Part shown: piece by piece, positions 1 to 9,234 of the stretch
Layout: the number at the start of each line of letters is the position of its first letter
Numbering within the stretch: position 1 is the first letter of the stretch
Notes under the pieces: generated by a model
Told to the model about the DNA's origin: nothing
The model's database searches: none
The model's input: the letters and a program-made list of their open reading frames with translations, nothing else
Position numbers and translations under genes: made by a program
Assembly (NCBI RefSeq): GCF_014898175.1
Contig: NZ_CP062948.1
Coordinates: 1,240,001-1,304,000 of the forward strand
Origin: Bifidobacterium lemurum
GTDB lineage: Bacteria; Actinomycetota; Actinomycetes; Actinomycetales; Bifidobacteriaceae
Reading direction: 5' to 3'
DNA length: 64,000 nt

Positions 1-726
1 CCCGCCATGAACATCCACCGCACGCCGTACGCCGGCCGCAACTTCGAGTACTTCTCCGAAGATGGCGTGCTCTCCGGAATCATGGCCGCCCAGCAGGTGG
101 CCGGCGCCCGCTCGAAGGGCGTGTATCCCTTCATCAAACACTTCGCGCTCAACGACCAGGAAACCAACCGTTTGGCCATGCTGTGTACCTGGGCCGACGA
201 GCAGACCATGCGCGAGATCTACTTCAAGCCCTTCGAACTGGCCGTGAAGGACGGCGGAGCAACCGCGGTGATGACGTCCTTCAACTACATCGGCAACAGG
301 CACTCCTCGGCTGACTCGGCGCTGCTGAACGGTGTGCTGCGCGGTGAATGGGGATTCCGAGGATTCGTGGAAACCGACTATTTCGGCAACGGCCACGGAT
401 ATAAGGTCGGCGACCAAGCCATCCGCAGCGGTAATGACGCGATGCTCGCCACCATCGAGAGCGTGAACGTCATCACCGACGATTCCGCCACCTCGGTGAT
501 CGCCATGCGCACCGCCTCGCACAACATCCTCTACACGGCGGTGAACAGCTGGCTATACGAGAACGGGCAGCCCACGGTGGAGACCCCGGCCTGGCAGTAC
601 GTGTACTACGGTGCCGTGGCGGTGATCGCACTGGCCCTCATCGGCTGCGAGACGCTCGCCATCAAGCGCTTCCTCGCCCGTCGCAAGGAAGCCGCCGCGC
701 AACCCGCCGCCACCCCGGCCCTCTAG
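1..726 (+). CDS. GH3 beta-glucosidase-like enzyme, 3' part, membrane anchored
   Basis: The reading frame is open from the first base, so the start lies outside the window; about 241 residues remain. The piece carries the GH3 (beta/alpha)8-barrel signatures: HRTPYAGRNFEYFSED, then KHFALNDQE, then GFVETDYFGN, whose Asp is in the position of the GH3 catalytic nucleophile. About 75 residues later comes one hydrophobic segment (YYGAVAVIALALIG) followed by a basic tail (KRFLARRK), a typical C-terminal membrane anchor. In ordinary GH3 enzymes the barrel is N-terminal and a second alpha/beta domain follows. Here nothing follows except the anchor, so either the domain order is permuted or the second domain is missing. 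Exact substrate unknown; a surface beta-glycosidase is the inference. Confidence 0.8.
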   Translation, partial: PAMNIHRTPYAGRNFEYFSEDGVLSGIMAAQQVAGARSKGVYPFIKHFALNDQETNRLAMLCTWADEQTMREIYFKPFELAVKDGGATAVMTSFNYIGNRHSSADSALLNGVLRGEWGFRGFVETDYFGNGHGYKVGDQAIRSGNDAMLATIESVNVITDDSATSVIAMRTASHNILYTAVNSWLYENGQPTVETPAWQYVYYGAVAVIALALIGCETLAIKRFLARRKEAAAQPAATPAL

Positions 727-819
727 CCTGCTGCGGAGCCGCCGCCACTCGCCATCCAGAGTGGACTGCCCTACTCACCTTGTCATCCTGAGCGGTCTGC
801 TCTACTCACCCCGATGCTC

Positions 820-2076
820 CTATAGTTTGTCAAGCTGTTGTTGGGGTGGTGTGTCGGTGGTGCTGTGGATCCATTGGGTGGCTCGTCGTTCGAGTTCGGG
901 CAGGTCGCGGGCGCCTCGTTCGATCTCGCTGATCCTGCTGGAGGGCACGCCGAGGGCCTGTCCGACCTGTCGCTGGGTCAGCGCGTGGGAGAGCCTCAGT
1001 TCGCGCAGCATGGCGCCGCGCCGGGCGGGTGGCTCGCGTCCGGGGTCGCCGTCGCGGACGGCGATGAGGACGCGGTGGATCTCGCGGGCGATGTAGCGTT
1101 TGAGGCAGCGGATGGTCTCCATCTTGCTTTTGCCCTCGCGGGTCCTTTTGGCCATGTAGTCGCGGGTGGGCTGGTGGTGGCGCAGGCGCACGACGGCGAT
1201 CTGGTGCAGGGCCTTGTTGCCCTGCCGGTTGCCTCCCCGGTTGAGCCGGTGGCGGCTGGTCCTGCCGCTGGAGGCGGGCAGGGGGCACGCGCCGCACAGT
1301 TTGGCGAACGCGGCCTCGCTTCTGACTCGTTCGGGGTTGTCGCCGGCGACGACGGCCAGGGTGGCCGCGGTGACGACGCCGACCCCGTTCAGGTCGAGCA
1401 GCGCGCGGGCGTGTTCCTCGAGGATCTCGCGCATCGCCCTCTCGAGCCCGTCCGCCTGTTCGCGGAGGGCCTTCCACGCCGTCGCGGACGCCTTCATCGC
1501 GGTGAGCGCGGCGCGCTCGACCGGCCCGCCGGCGGGCCGGCAGGCGGCAAGGCGGGTCATGCGCCTCCCGGTCCTCAGGCTCCGGTAGCGGTCCCGGACG
1601 GTCTCGGGCGCGGTGACGAGCATGCCGTTGACGCTGTTGGACAGCGTGGTCATGGCCGACACCAGCCGGTCGCGCTGCGTGTTGAGGTGGCGCAGGGCCT
1701 CGACCCAGCCGTCCGAGCTCTTCGGCCCGGTCCCGTCTCCGGCCATGACGCTCCTGGCCGCCTCGGCGGCGTCGACGGGGTCGGACTTGCCGTCCCTGCG
1801 GCGCACCGCGCGTTTGGGGCGCAGCACCTCGCGCGTCTCGTAGCCCGCGGCGGCGAGCCTGCGGGCCAGGGCCGCGCCGTACGAGTTGGTCCCCTCCACG
1901 CCCACCACGACCCGGGACGGGTCGGGCAGCATGCCCGCCAGCGCCTCGTAGCCGGCGGCGTCGGTCGGGAACGTCCGCGTGGCCAGCGGCCGTCCGCGCC
2001 AGTCGAGCAGGGCGAGCGTGTGGGTGTCGGTGTGGGTGTCCACCCCGGCGTAGATCGTCTCCATGGGCGGCGTCAT
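820..2076 (-). CDS. IS110-family DEDD transposase with C-terminal HTH
   Basis: Recombinase of an IS110 element, 418 residues. The start at 2076 is set by AGGAGG six bases upstream; the frame stays open further 5' but without a ribosome site. The N-terminal RuvC-like DEDD domain shows YAGVDTHTDTH, VVVGVEGTNSYG and GKSDPVDAAEAARS, which supply the acidic residues. The C-terminal Transposase_20 part has the LNGVGVVTAATLAVVAGD helix-hairpin region and ACPLPASSGRTS, which contains the serine block expected of this family. After that a segment of about 55 residues reads as an XRE/Cro-type helix-turn-helix (LTQRQVGQALGVPSSRISEI), which the shortest family members lack. The gene appears intact. Overlapping long frames on the other strand are GC-driven shadows. 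Confidence 0.93.
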   Translation of the reverse strand: MTPPMETIYAGVDTHTDTHTLALLDWRGRPLATRTFPTDAAGYEALAGMLPDPSRVVVGVEGTNSYGAALARRLAAAGYETREVLRPKRAVRRRDGKSDPVDAAEAARSVMAGDGTGPKSSDGWVEALRHLNTQRDRLVSAMTTLSNSVNGMLVTAPETVRDRYRSLRTGRRMTRLAACRPAGGPVERAALTAMKASATAWKALREQADGLERAMREILEEHARALLDLNGVGVVTAATLAVVAGDNPERVRSEAAFAKLCGACPLPASSGRTSRHRLNRGGNRQGNKALHQIAVVRLRHHQPTRDYMAKRTREGKSKMETIRCLKRYIAREIHRVLIAVRDGDPGREPPARRGAMLRELRLSHALTQRQVGQALGVPSSRISEIERGARDLPELERRATQWIHSTTDTPPQQQLDKL

Positions 2077-2345
2077 CGTTGTCCTCCTTCGCTGGCCGTC
2101 GATGGTCGTTCCGGGGGCTTCCGGCGCAGACGGGACGTTGACGGGACACGCTACCATGGACGATGCGGGGTCCGATGGGAGCGTCCACGCTCCTATGAGG
2201 TCATGCGTCCATGGCCCTCGGTCCGGCGGTCCCGGGCGGGACAGATCGAGGGCGGGACAGCCGCTTCCCGAAAGGAACGGCGTCAGTCATCCTGGGGGTC
2301 ACCGCCCGGACCGCCACCTTCAATTATCACCGGACAAACCGGCAA
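2077..2345 (-). other. Non-coding end of the IS110 element; candidate guide (bridge) RNA region
   Basis: About 270 bases upstream of the transposase contain no convincing ORF. IS110-group elements are known to encode a structured guide RNA in the non-coding end upstream of the recombinase gene. The stretch holds several GC-rich inverted segments, for example around 2182-2215 and 2232-2262. No covariation evidence is available here, so the RNA is an inference from family knowledge and position. Confidence 0.35.
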
Positions 2346-2359
2346 TAACCATCATCAAC

Positions 2360-2456
2360 GTCATCCTGAGCGGAACGTAGTGGAGTCGAAGGATCTCGTA
2401 ACGCCCAACATCAAGAGATCCTTGCGCTTCGGCTCCGCCTCCGCTCTGGATGACGA
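2360..2456. repeat. Dispersed CATCCTGAGCGG repeat, inverted pair
   Basis: A 38-bp copy starting GTCATCCTGAGCGGAACG and ending GTCGAAGGATCTC (2360-2397) is followed by an inverted partner (about 2415-2456, GAGATCCTTGCGCTTCGG to GGATGACGA). Together they can fold into one long hairpin. The same family recurs near 3955, 10849, 12103, 15605, 22408, 26629, 49506, 54734 and 57187. A 15-base head fragment also lies at 781-795, left of the IS element. Confidence 0.85.
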
Positions 2457-2648
2457 GTGGGTGGCTCGCCTTCTCTCGGGATGATGCGCGGCATACGCTC
2501 CACCTGAGTCAACCCAATTGTTCCGCGGAAGCCCTATTCCCTCCATTTCTCGGGGTTTCCGCGGATTTTCTATTGCTCGAGCATGTATGGATTCGTCGGC
2601 GGGGCGGCCCCAACTACGGTCGATGCCCCTCCTCAATACACGCCACAT

Positions 2649-2755
2649 CGAGTTTGGTGTGTCGGATTCGGCAGAGACGGCCAATTTTCCACACCAAACT
2701 CGAGAATCAATCGTTTTACCTGAGCAAGGCTTTCCAACCCGACACACCAAACTCG
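2649..2755. repeat. Inverted repeat CGAGTTTGGTGTGTCGG
   Basis: A perfect 17-bp inverted repeat has arms at 2649-2665 and 2739-2755. A third related arm (ACACCAAACTCGA) at 2691-2703 could pair alternatively with the left arm. The surrounding 2457-2852 stretch is AT-richer than its neighbours and holds no convincing gene. The structure lies upstream of fba and may be a transcript-end hairpin, a leader structure or a small mobile remnant. Confidence 0.7.
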
Positions 2756-2852
2756 CAAACCGTCTCAATATGAATGTGAATTCGCGCACAAACGGGCGGA
2801 TCGACGGACGGTTCCATCACAACCACCGCCGCGCGGGAGGATAATGGGAGCT

Positions 2853-3941
2853 ATGACAATCGCAACTTCCGAACGCTATGCCGAAATGCTCGACGCCGCC
2901 CGACGCGGCGGCTACGCGTATCCCGCCATCAATGTGACCAGCACGCAGACGCTGAACGCCGCGCTGCAGGGCTTCGCCGAAGCGGAGTCCGACGGCATCA
3001 TCCAGGTGTCGGTGGGCGGTTCCGCCTACCTCTCCGGTCAGTCGGTGAACGACCGCGTGGTCGGCTCGCTGGCGTTCGCGGCGTTCGCGCACGAGGTCGC
3101 GGCGCATTATCCTCACATCACGGTCGCCCTGCACACCGACCACTGCGCCAAGCAGTACCTCGACGAATGGGTGCGGCCGCTGCTCACGCATGAGGCGGCT
3201 GAGGTGGCGCGCGGCAAGGAGCCCACCTTCCAATCGCATATGTGGGATGGTTCCACCGTGCCGCTGGAGGAGAACCTCGACATCGCGGCCGAACTGCTGG
3301 AGAAGTCGGTGAAGGCGCATACCGTGCTGGAGATTGAAATCGGCGCGGTCGGCGGCGAGGAGGACGGCCATTCCGCGGAGATCAACGAAAAGTTGTACTC
3401 CACACCGGCCGACGGTCTGCGCGTGGCCGAGCGGCTGGGCGTGGGCGAGCACGGCCGCTACATGGCGGCCTTCACCTTCGGCAACGTGCACGGCGCGTAC
3501 AAGCCGGGCGTGGTCAAACTGCGCCCCGAGTTGTTGGGCGAGATCCAGCGCGAGGTGTGGGACGCCATGCACGACGGGCGTCTGGGCAGCTTCGCCGCCT
3601 CCGCCGTTTCGTCGTGCGCGCTGCCGGACATGCCCGAAGGCAAGCCGTTCGCGCTGGTGTTCCACGGCGGCTCCGGCTCCAGTCCGGAGGAGATCGCCGA
3701 GGCGGTGGGGCACGGCGTGGTGAAGATGAACATCGACACCGACACCCAATACGCGTTCTCGCGCGCCGTGGCCGGGCATATGTTCGCCAACTACGATTCC
3801 GTGCTCAAAATCGACGGCGAAGTGGGCGATAAGAAGCTCTACGACCCGCGTTCGTGGGGGCGCGAGGCGGAATCCGCGATGGCTGCCCGCGTGGCCGAGG
3901 CGTGCAGGCAGCTCGGCTCCGCCGGCCGCGCGCTCAAGTAG
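2853..3941 (+). CDS. fba: Fructose-bisphosphate aldolase, class II
   Basis: Cytosolic zinc aldolase interconverting fructose 1,6-bisphosphate with glyceraldehyde 3-phosphate and dihydroxyacetone phosphate, 362 residues. Class II marks in order: AYPAINVTSTQTLNAAL near the N-terminus, HTDHCAKQYLDEW with zinc-binding His, EIGAVGGEEDG, FTFGNVHGAYKPG with a second zinc His, and VFHGGSGSS, which holds the third zinc His and the phosphate-binding loop. The start is placed at 2853 because MTIATSERYAEML aligns with the usual N-terminus of actinobacterial homologues. An in-frame ATG at 2844 also exists and sits only 3 bases after a GGGAGG. Bifidobacteria ferment by the fructose-6-phosphate shunt, so this enzyme probably works mainly in gluconeogenic or balancing flux. 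purA follows after a repeat-filled gap. Confidence 0.95.
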   Translation: MTIATSERYAEMLDAARRGGYAYPAINVTSTQTLNAALQGFAEAESDGIIQVSVGGSAYLSGQSVNDRVVGSLAFAAFAHEVAAHYPHITVALHTDHCAKQYLDEWVRPLLTHEAAEVARGKEPTFQSHMWDGSTVPLEENLDIAAELLEKSVKAHTVLEIEIGAVGGEEDGHSAEINEKLYSTPADGLRVAERLGVGEHGRYMAAFTFGNVHGAYKPGVVKLRPELLGEIQREVWDAMHDGRLGSFAASAVSSCALPDMPEGKPFALVFHGGSGSSPEEIAEAVGHGVVKMNIDTDTQYAFSRAVAGHMFANYDSVLKIDGEVGDKKLYDPRSWGREAESAMAARVAEACRQLGSAGRALK

Positions 3942-3954
3942 TCCCGGTTCTCTG

Positions 3955-4131
3955 CCGTCCTGAGCGGAACGCACGGCTTTCCATTCGTCATCTTGAACGG
4001 AGCGCGTTTTCCCGCCGTCCTGAGCGGAACGCGTTTCCTTTTTCCGTCATTCTGAGCGGAACGAAGTGGAGTCGAAGGATCTCATCGCGGTGGCCGACCG
4101 GAGATTCTTGCGCCTCGGCTCGGGATGACGG
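3955..4131. repeat. Cluster of dispersed CATCCTGAGCGG repeat copies
   Basis: The 317-bp gap between fba and purA is mostly repeat. Partial heads start near 3955, 3986 and 4014, a full copy ends GTCGAAGGATCTC (about 4045-4083), and an inverted partner lies at about 4101-4131. The last two can form a hairpin after fba and may serve as a transcript end. No gene is seen in the gap. Confidence 0.8.
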
Positions 4132-4219
4132 AGGGATATTCAGTCTGGGAGTTTACGAAGCGGACGACGGAAGCGTCGGTTTAGGGCTCAAGGTAGTGTA
4201 TTGGCGGCGGGAGATGTGA

Positions 4220-5545
<1,326 letters not shown>

Positions 5546-5587
5546 AGCCGAAGCCAGTCGGCCCGCTTGTCACGATAGTTGTTTCCC

Positions 5588-6694
5588 ATGCGACACGGTG
5601 ATTCCCCGCTTCAAGTCCCCGAACTACCCCCCGTGGACCTTGCTGATCCGTCGGATGGGGCGGATTCTGCGGTCCGTCCGACGGTTTCGTCCTCGGTTTT
5701 CGGCGTCGGGGAGCCTTCTGGCGTGGCCGTCGGCGTATACGCCCATGAATCTGCCCCCTCGCCGGTCTCCGAGCCGGCCGCTGTGCCGGCCTCCGAGCCG
5801 CAGCCCAGCACGATGGAACTCTCCGCCGCGCATGTGAATCCGCGTCCGACCGGTGCCGCCGCCTCGCCCACGCCGCCGCAGATTCCGCTGGCGCCGATCA
5901 AGCGCGTGCAAGCGCGGTTCAATCCGCTCGCCGACGGCATGATCTATCTGGTGGTGTTCGTCGGCGGATGCGTCGGCACGGCCATGCGCTACGGGCTGGG
6001 GCTCTCCATGCCGGACGCCGCCTCCGAGAGCGGCTTCTGGAGCGCCTTCCACCCCGCCACTTTTCTGGCCAATATGCTGGCCTGTTTCATCTTCGCGCTG
6101 CTGACCTCGTACGTCTCGCAGGCCACGTGGATCCGCAAGCGCGCGCGCCAACTCACCTCGCGTGGCGTCGGCATGGGCATGTGCGGTGGGTTCTCCACCC
6201 TGTCCGCGATGGCCGTCGAAGGGCTGCTCGCCCTGCAGGACGGCCATTACATGGGATTCGCGTTCTATTGGGCGGCCAGTTTCGTGGGCGGTCTGGTGGT
6301 GTCGTGGATCGGCGCGGTGCTGGGATTGCGGGCTTCGTCGCGACGCGCGGCGAGGGCCGTCGCCGAGACGTTGGCCAAACATCAGAGCCAAAGCGCCCGT
6401 CACGCGGCCGTTTCGCCCGTTGGTGAGGGCCAGCCCATCGATGTGTCCGCTGGCACGGTGATCATCCATTCCCATCGGGTCGAGGTGGTCGAGCAACTGC
6501 CGGTTTCCGGCCCTCCGACCGGTGACTACGGTCAGCCGTTGGTGCCGCCGCAGGATGAAGCCGCCGTCGCCGCGGCCGTCCAAGACGCCGCTTCCGCTGC
6601 CGCTTTCGTCGTTCCGCCCGCATATGAGCCGGATCCCATCACCGCTGAGATTCCATTGGCGGGCGATCCGACCACGGGGGAGGTGCGGGGATGA
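5588..6694 (+). CDS. crcB: Fluoride channel subunit CrcB/Fluc, long form
   Basis: Membrane subunit of a fluoride-specific exporter channel, 368 residues from the ATG at 5588; a TTG at 5579 is an alternative start and no strong ribosome site is visible. The channel core lies at roughly residues 110-260: FVGGCVGTAMRYGLG, then FLANMLACFIFALL, then GVGMGMCGGFSTLSAMAVE. These match the Fluc pattern of an N-terminal GxxGAxxRY-like segment and a GFxGGFTTFS-like break. Fluc subunits are usually about 125 residues. This one carries a Pro/Ser-rich N-terminal extension of about 110 residues and a disordered tail of about 110, both probably cytosolic. The stop overlaps the next crcB start by 4 bases, so the two are co-translated, as in dual-gene heterodimeric Fluc systems. 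Confidence 0.85.
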   Translation: MRHGDSPLQVPELPPVDLADPSDGADSAVRPTVSSSVFGVGEPSGVAVGVYAHESAPSPVSEPAAVPASEPQPSTMELSAAHVNPRPTGAAASPTPPQIPLAPIKRVQARFNPLADGMIYLVVFVGGCVGTAMRYGLGLSMPDAASESGFWSAFHPATFLANMLACFIFALLTSYVSQATWIRKRARQLTSRGVGMGMCGGFSTLSAMAVEGLLALQDGHYMGFAFYWAASFVGGLVVSWIGAVLGLRASSRRAARAVAETLAKHQSQSARHAAVSPVGEGQPIDVSAGTVIIHSHRVEVVEQLPVSGPPTGDYGQPLVPPQDEAAVAAAVQDAASAAAFVVPPAYEPDPITAEIPLAGDPTTGEVRG

Positions 6695-7065
6695 CCACTT
6701 TCCTTCTTGTGTGTTTGTGCGGCGGCTTGGGGGCCGTGACGCGGTTCGTGTTCAACACGTCGATCCAGCGGTGGTGGGATCGCGCGTTCCCGTTGGCGAC
6801 CTTCGTGATCAACGTGATCGCCACTTTCTGCGCGGGATTGGCCGCCGCGACGTGGGTGAGCCAGTCCGTTCCCGAATCGACCTATCTGCTGTTCGTGACC
6901 GGATTCCTGGGCGGGTTCTCCACATTCTCCACAGCCATCAATGAGATGGTGTCTCTGGCGCGCCGCGAACGTTTCATGACCGCAGGCCTGTATCTGCTGG
7001 CCACCGTGGCGGTGCCGATGGTTTGCGTGATCTGCGGCTGGTGGGTCGGCCTGGCCTGCGCCTGA
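6691..7065 (+). CDS. crcB: Fluoride channel subunit CrcB/Fluc, short form
   Basis: Partner subunit of standard length (124 residues, four membrane segments). The N-terminal CGGLGAVTRFVFNT and the central VTGFLGGFSTFSTAINE are the Fluc hallmark motifs, the latter holding the Phe box and the polar track used for fluoride. It overlaps the preceding long subunit by the ATGA junction. The two probably assemble as an antiparallel dimer in the membrane. No fluoride riboswitch was recognised upstream of the pair. Confidence 0.92.
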   Translation: MTTFLLVCLCGGLGAVTRFVFNTSIQRWWDRAFPLATFVINVIATFCAGLAAATWVSQSVPESTYLLFVTGFLGGFSTFSTAINEMVSLARRERFMTAGLYLLATVAVPMVCVICGWWVGLACA

Positions 7066-7095
7066 TTCGATAACGCGTCGCAACCTATGGGTGAA

Positions 7096-7140
7096 TTGGA
7101 CGTTGGAATCGAAAGGCGATAGTATCGAACCGGTTTGATA
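7096..7140 (+). promoter_or_regulatory. Sucrose operon promoter with LacI-type operator
   Basis: TTGGAC (7096-7101) and TAGTAT (7120-7125) are spaced 18 bases apart. The near-perfect palindrome TATCGAACCGGTTTGATA (7123-7140) overlaps the -10 and start region. Its CG-centred dyad is typical for LacI-family repressors; the regulator at 11058 in the same module is the obvious candidate. Confidence 0.7.
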
Positions 7141-7195
7141 CAGGTGGCGGAAGCGCCGCTCACCGTCGCCGTTTCGTCAACAAAGGAGGACCACG

Positions 7196-8710
7196 TTGAA
7201 AAACAAGGTGCAACTCATCACCTACGCCGACCGCCTCGGCGACGGCACCCTCGCATCGATGACCGACATCCTGCGCACCCGCTTCGACGGCGTGTACGAC
7301 GGCGTGCACATCCTGCCGTTCTTCACCCCGTTCGACGGCGCGGACGCCGGCTTCGACCCCATCGACCACACCAAGGTGGACCCGCGTCTCGGCGGCTGGG
7401 ACGACGTGGCCGAGCTCTCCACCACCCACGACATCATGGTCGACGCGATCGTCAACCATATGAGCTGGGAATCCGAGCAGTTCCAGGACGTGCTCGCCAA
7501 CGGTGAGGAATCCGAGTACTACCCGATGTTCCTGACCATGAGCTCCGTCTTCCCGAACGGCGCCACCGAAGAGGACCTCGCCGGCATCTACCGTCCGCGC
7601 CCGGGTCTGCCGTTCACGCACTACAAGTTCGCCGGCAAAACCCGCCTCGTGTGGGTGAGCTTCACCCCGCAGCAGGTCGACATCGACACCGACTCCGACA
7701 AGGGTTGGGAATACCTCATGTCGATCTTCGACCAGATGGCCGCCAGCCATGTGAGCTACATCCGTCTCGACGCCGTGGGCTACGGGGCCAAGGAAGCCGG
7801 CACCAGCTGCTTCATGACGCCCAAGACCTTCCAGCTCATCTCCCGCCTGCGCGAGGAGGGTGTCAAGCGCGGCCTTGAGATCCTCATCGAAGTGCACTCC
7901 TACTACAAGAAGCAGGTGGAGATCGCCTCCAAGGTGGACCGCGTCTACGACTTCGCCCTGCCTCCGCTGCTGCTGCACAGCCTGTTCACCGGCCATGTGG
8001 CGCCCGTCGCCCACTGGACCGAGATCCGCCCGAACAACGCCGTCACCGTGCTCGACACGCACGACGGCATCGGCGTGATCGACATCGGCTCCGACCAGCT
8101 CGACCGCTCCCTGAAGGGCCTCGTGCCCGACGAGGACGTCGACAACCTGGTCAACACCATCCACGCCAACACCCGCGGCGAGTCGCAGGCCGCCACCGGC
8201 GCGGCCGCCAGCAACCTCGACCTGTATCAGGTCAACTCCACCTACTATTCGGCCCTCGGCTGCAACGACCAGCATTATCTGGCCGCCCGCGCCGTGCAGT
8301 TCTTCCTGCCGGGCGTGCCGCAGGTCTACTATGTGGGCGCGCTCGCCGGCGTGAACGACATGGAGCTGCTGCGTCGCACCAACAACGGCCGCGACATCAA
8401 CCGCCACTACTATTCGACCGCCGAAATCGACGAGCAGCTCGCCCGCCCGGTGGTCAAGGCCCTGAACGCGCTGGCTAGGTTCCGCAACGAACTCGACGCC
8501 TTCGACGGTGAGTTCAGTTACGAGGCCGACGGCGACGAGTCGATCACCTTCACGTGGAAGGGCGCGTCCACCGCCGCCTCGCTCACCTTCGAGCCCAAGC
8601 GCGGCCTCGGCGCGGATAACGCCACTCCGGTCGCCTCGCTTGTCTGGACCGACGCCGCCGGCGAACACACCACCGACGACCTGTTGAACAACCCGCCCAC
8701 CGTCGCCTGA
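7196..8710 (+). CDS. splP: Sucrose phosphorylase (GH13_18)
   Basis: Cytosolic enzyme converting sucrose and phosphate to glucose 1-phosphate and fructose, which saves an ATP before the bifid shunt. The 504-residue length and near-colinear sequence match characterised bifidobacterial sucrose phosphorylases. Nucleophile D192 lies in RLDAVGYG, acid/base E232 in LIEVHSYY and transition-state D290 in TVLDTHDG. The start is TTG at 7196, supported by AAAGGAGG about 7 bases upstream and by the family N-terminus (MKNKVQLITYADRLGDG). It heads a module with a transporter and a LacI regulator. Its last codons and stop belong to a sequence duplicated about 217 bases downstream (see the repeat at 8694). 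Confidence 0.97.
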   Translation: MKNKVQLITYADRLGDGTLASMTDILRTRFDGVYDGVHILPFFTPFDGADAGFDPIDHTKVDPRLGGWDDVAELSTTHDIMVDAIVNHMSWESEQFQDVLANGEESEYYPMFLTMSSVFPNGATEEDLAGIYRPRPGLPFTHYKFAGKTRLVWVSFTPQQVDIDTDSDKGWEYLMSIFDQMAASHVSYIRLDAVGYGAKEAGTSCFMTPKTFQLISRLREEGVKRGLEILIEVHSYYKKQVEIASKVDRVYDFALPPLLLHSLFTGHVAPVAHWTEIRPNNAVTVLDTHDGIGVIDIGSDQLDRSLKGLVPDEDVDNLVNTIHANTRGESQAATGAAASNLDLYQVNSTYYSALGCNDQHYLAARAVQFFLPGVPQVYYVGALAGVNDMELLRRTNNGRDINRHYYSTAEIDEQLARPVVKALNALARFRNELDAFDGEFSYEADGDESITFTWKGASTAASLTFEPKRGLGADNATPVASLVWTDAAGEHTTDDLLNNPPTVA

Positions 8711-9070
8711 CGGGACGCGGAGCGAGCCGCCCATCCATCCCGCGGATGGGCCGTCATCCCGCGGACGGGCCGTCATCCCGCGGATGGGGCCGTCGTCCCG
8801 CGGATGGGGCCGTCGTCCACGGGACAGGACCGTCATTCCATGGGACGGATCGTCATTCCACGGGACGGGGCCGCCATTCCACGGGACGGGGCCGCCATTC
8901 CACGAATGGGCCGCCCGCCGTCGCCTGACAGGAGGCGGAGCGAGCCGTCCATTCCGCGGACGGGATCGTCATCCCGCGGACGGGATTGTCGTCCCACAGA
9001 CGGGGCGGTTATTCCGTGGGGCGGGATCGTCATCCTACGGGCAGAACCGTCGTTCCGTGGGATAGGGCTC
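8694..9070. repeat. Degenerate tandem array and duplicated splP 3' end
   Basis: The 524-bp gap after splP holds two layers of repetition. A block covering the end of splP and its stop (CGTCGCCTGACGGGACGCGG, about 8694-8746) recurs with changes at about 8911-8963. Between and after these copies runs a degenerate array of roughly 20-base units, each a small dyad such as CATTCCACGGGACGG or CGTCATCCCGCGGACGGG, about 8735-9070. No gene is apparent. Confidence 0.75.
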
Positions 9071-9143
9071 TCACCCCGCGAAGGCGAGCGGCGGCCGGCC
9101 ACGGGATGCCGACCCTCGCGTATAGAGTGGAATCATGGAAAGG

Positions 9144-9206
9144 AACCGCCCATGCCGCGCCGATGCAAGGTGCGCGTGGGCGGTTTCGCGTTGCGTGAGC
9201 GAAACC
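9144..9206 (+). promoter_or_regulatory. Overlapping hairpins in the leader of the sucrose transporter gene
   Basis: AACCGCCCA (9144-9152) can pair with TGGGCGGTT (9177-9185). GGTTTCGC (9182-9189) can pair with GCGAAACC (9199-9206). The two stems share bases 9182-9185 and are partly exclusive. They lie just before the transporter start and may modulate read-through or mRNA stability; function is inferred only. Confidence 0.35.
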
Positions 9207-9234
9207 GCGGTTTGAGAGCGAGAGAGGTGGCAAG

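Larger units (their letters stand above)
800..2345 (-). mobile_element. IS110-family insertion sequence (approximate ends)
   Basis: The element is defined by its DEDD transposase (820-2076) plus a 270-bp non-coding stretch on the 5' side of the gene. That arrangement, with a long non-coding left end upstream of the recombinase, is usual for the IS110 group. IS110 elements lack long terminal inverted repeats, so the ends given here are estimates. Copies of the dispersed GTCATCCTGAGCGG repeat flank it at 781-795 and 2360-2456. Confidence 0.6.

Noticed and set aside
838..2484. Long plus-strand frame opposite the IS110 transposase
   Set aside because: It is the GC-rich complement of a well-supported transposase, has no recognisable motif and runs through non-coding repeats.
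2361..2789. 142-codon minus-strand frame across the inverted repeats before fba
   Set aside because: It covers dispersed and inverted repeats and has no motif or start signal.
5546..5587. Fluoride riboswitch before crcB
   Set aside because: The gap is only 42 bases and none of the conserved crcB-motif positions could be recognised.
8711..9070. Possible CRISPR array after splP
   Set aside because: Units are short, degenerate and contiguous without unique spacers; no cas genes nearby.
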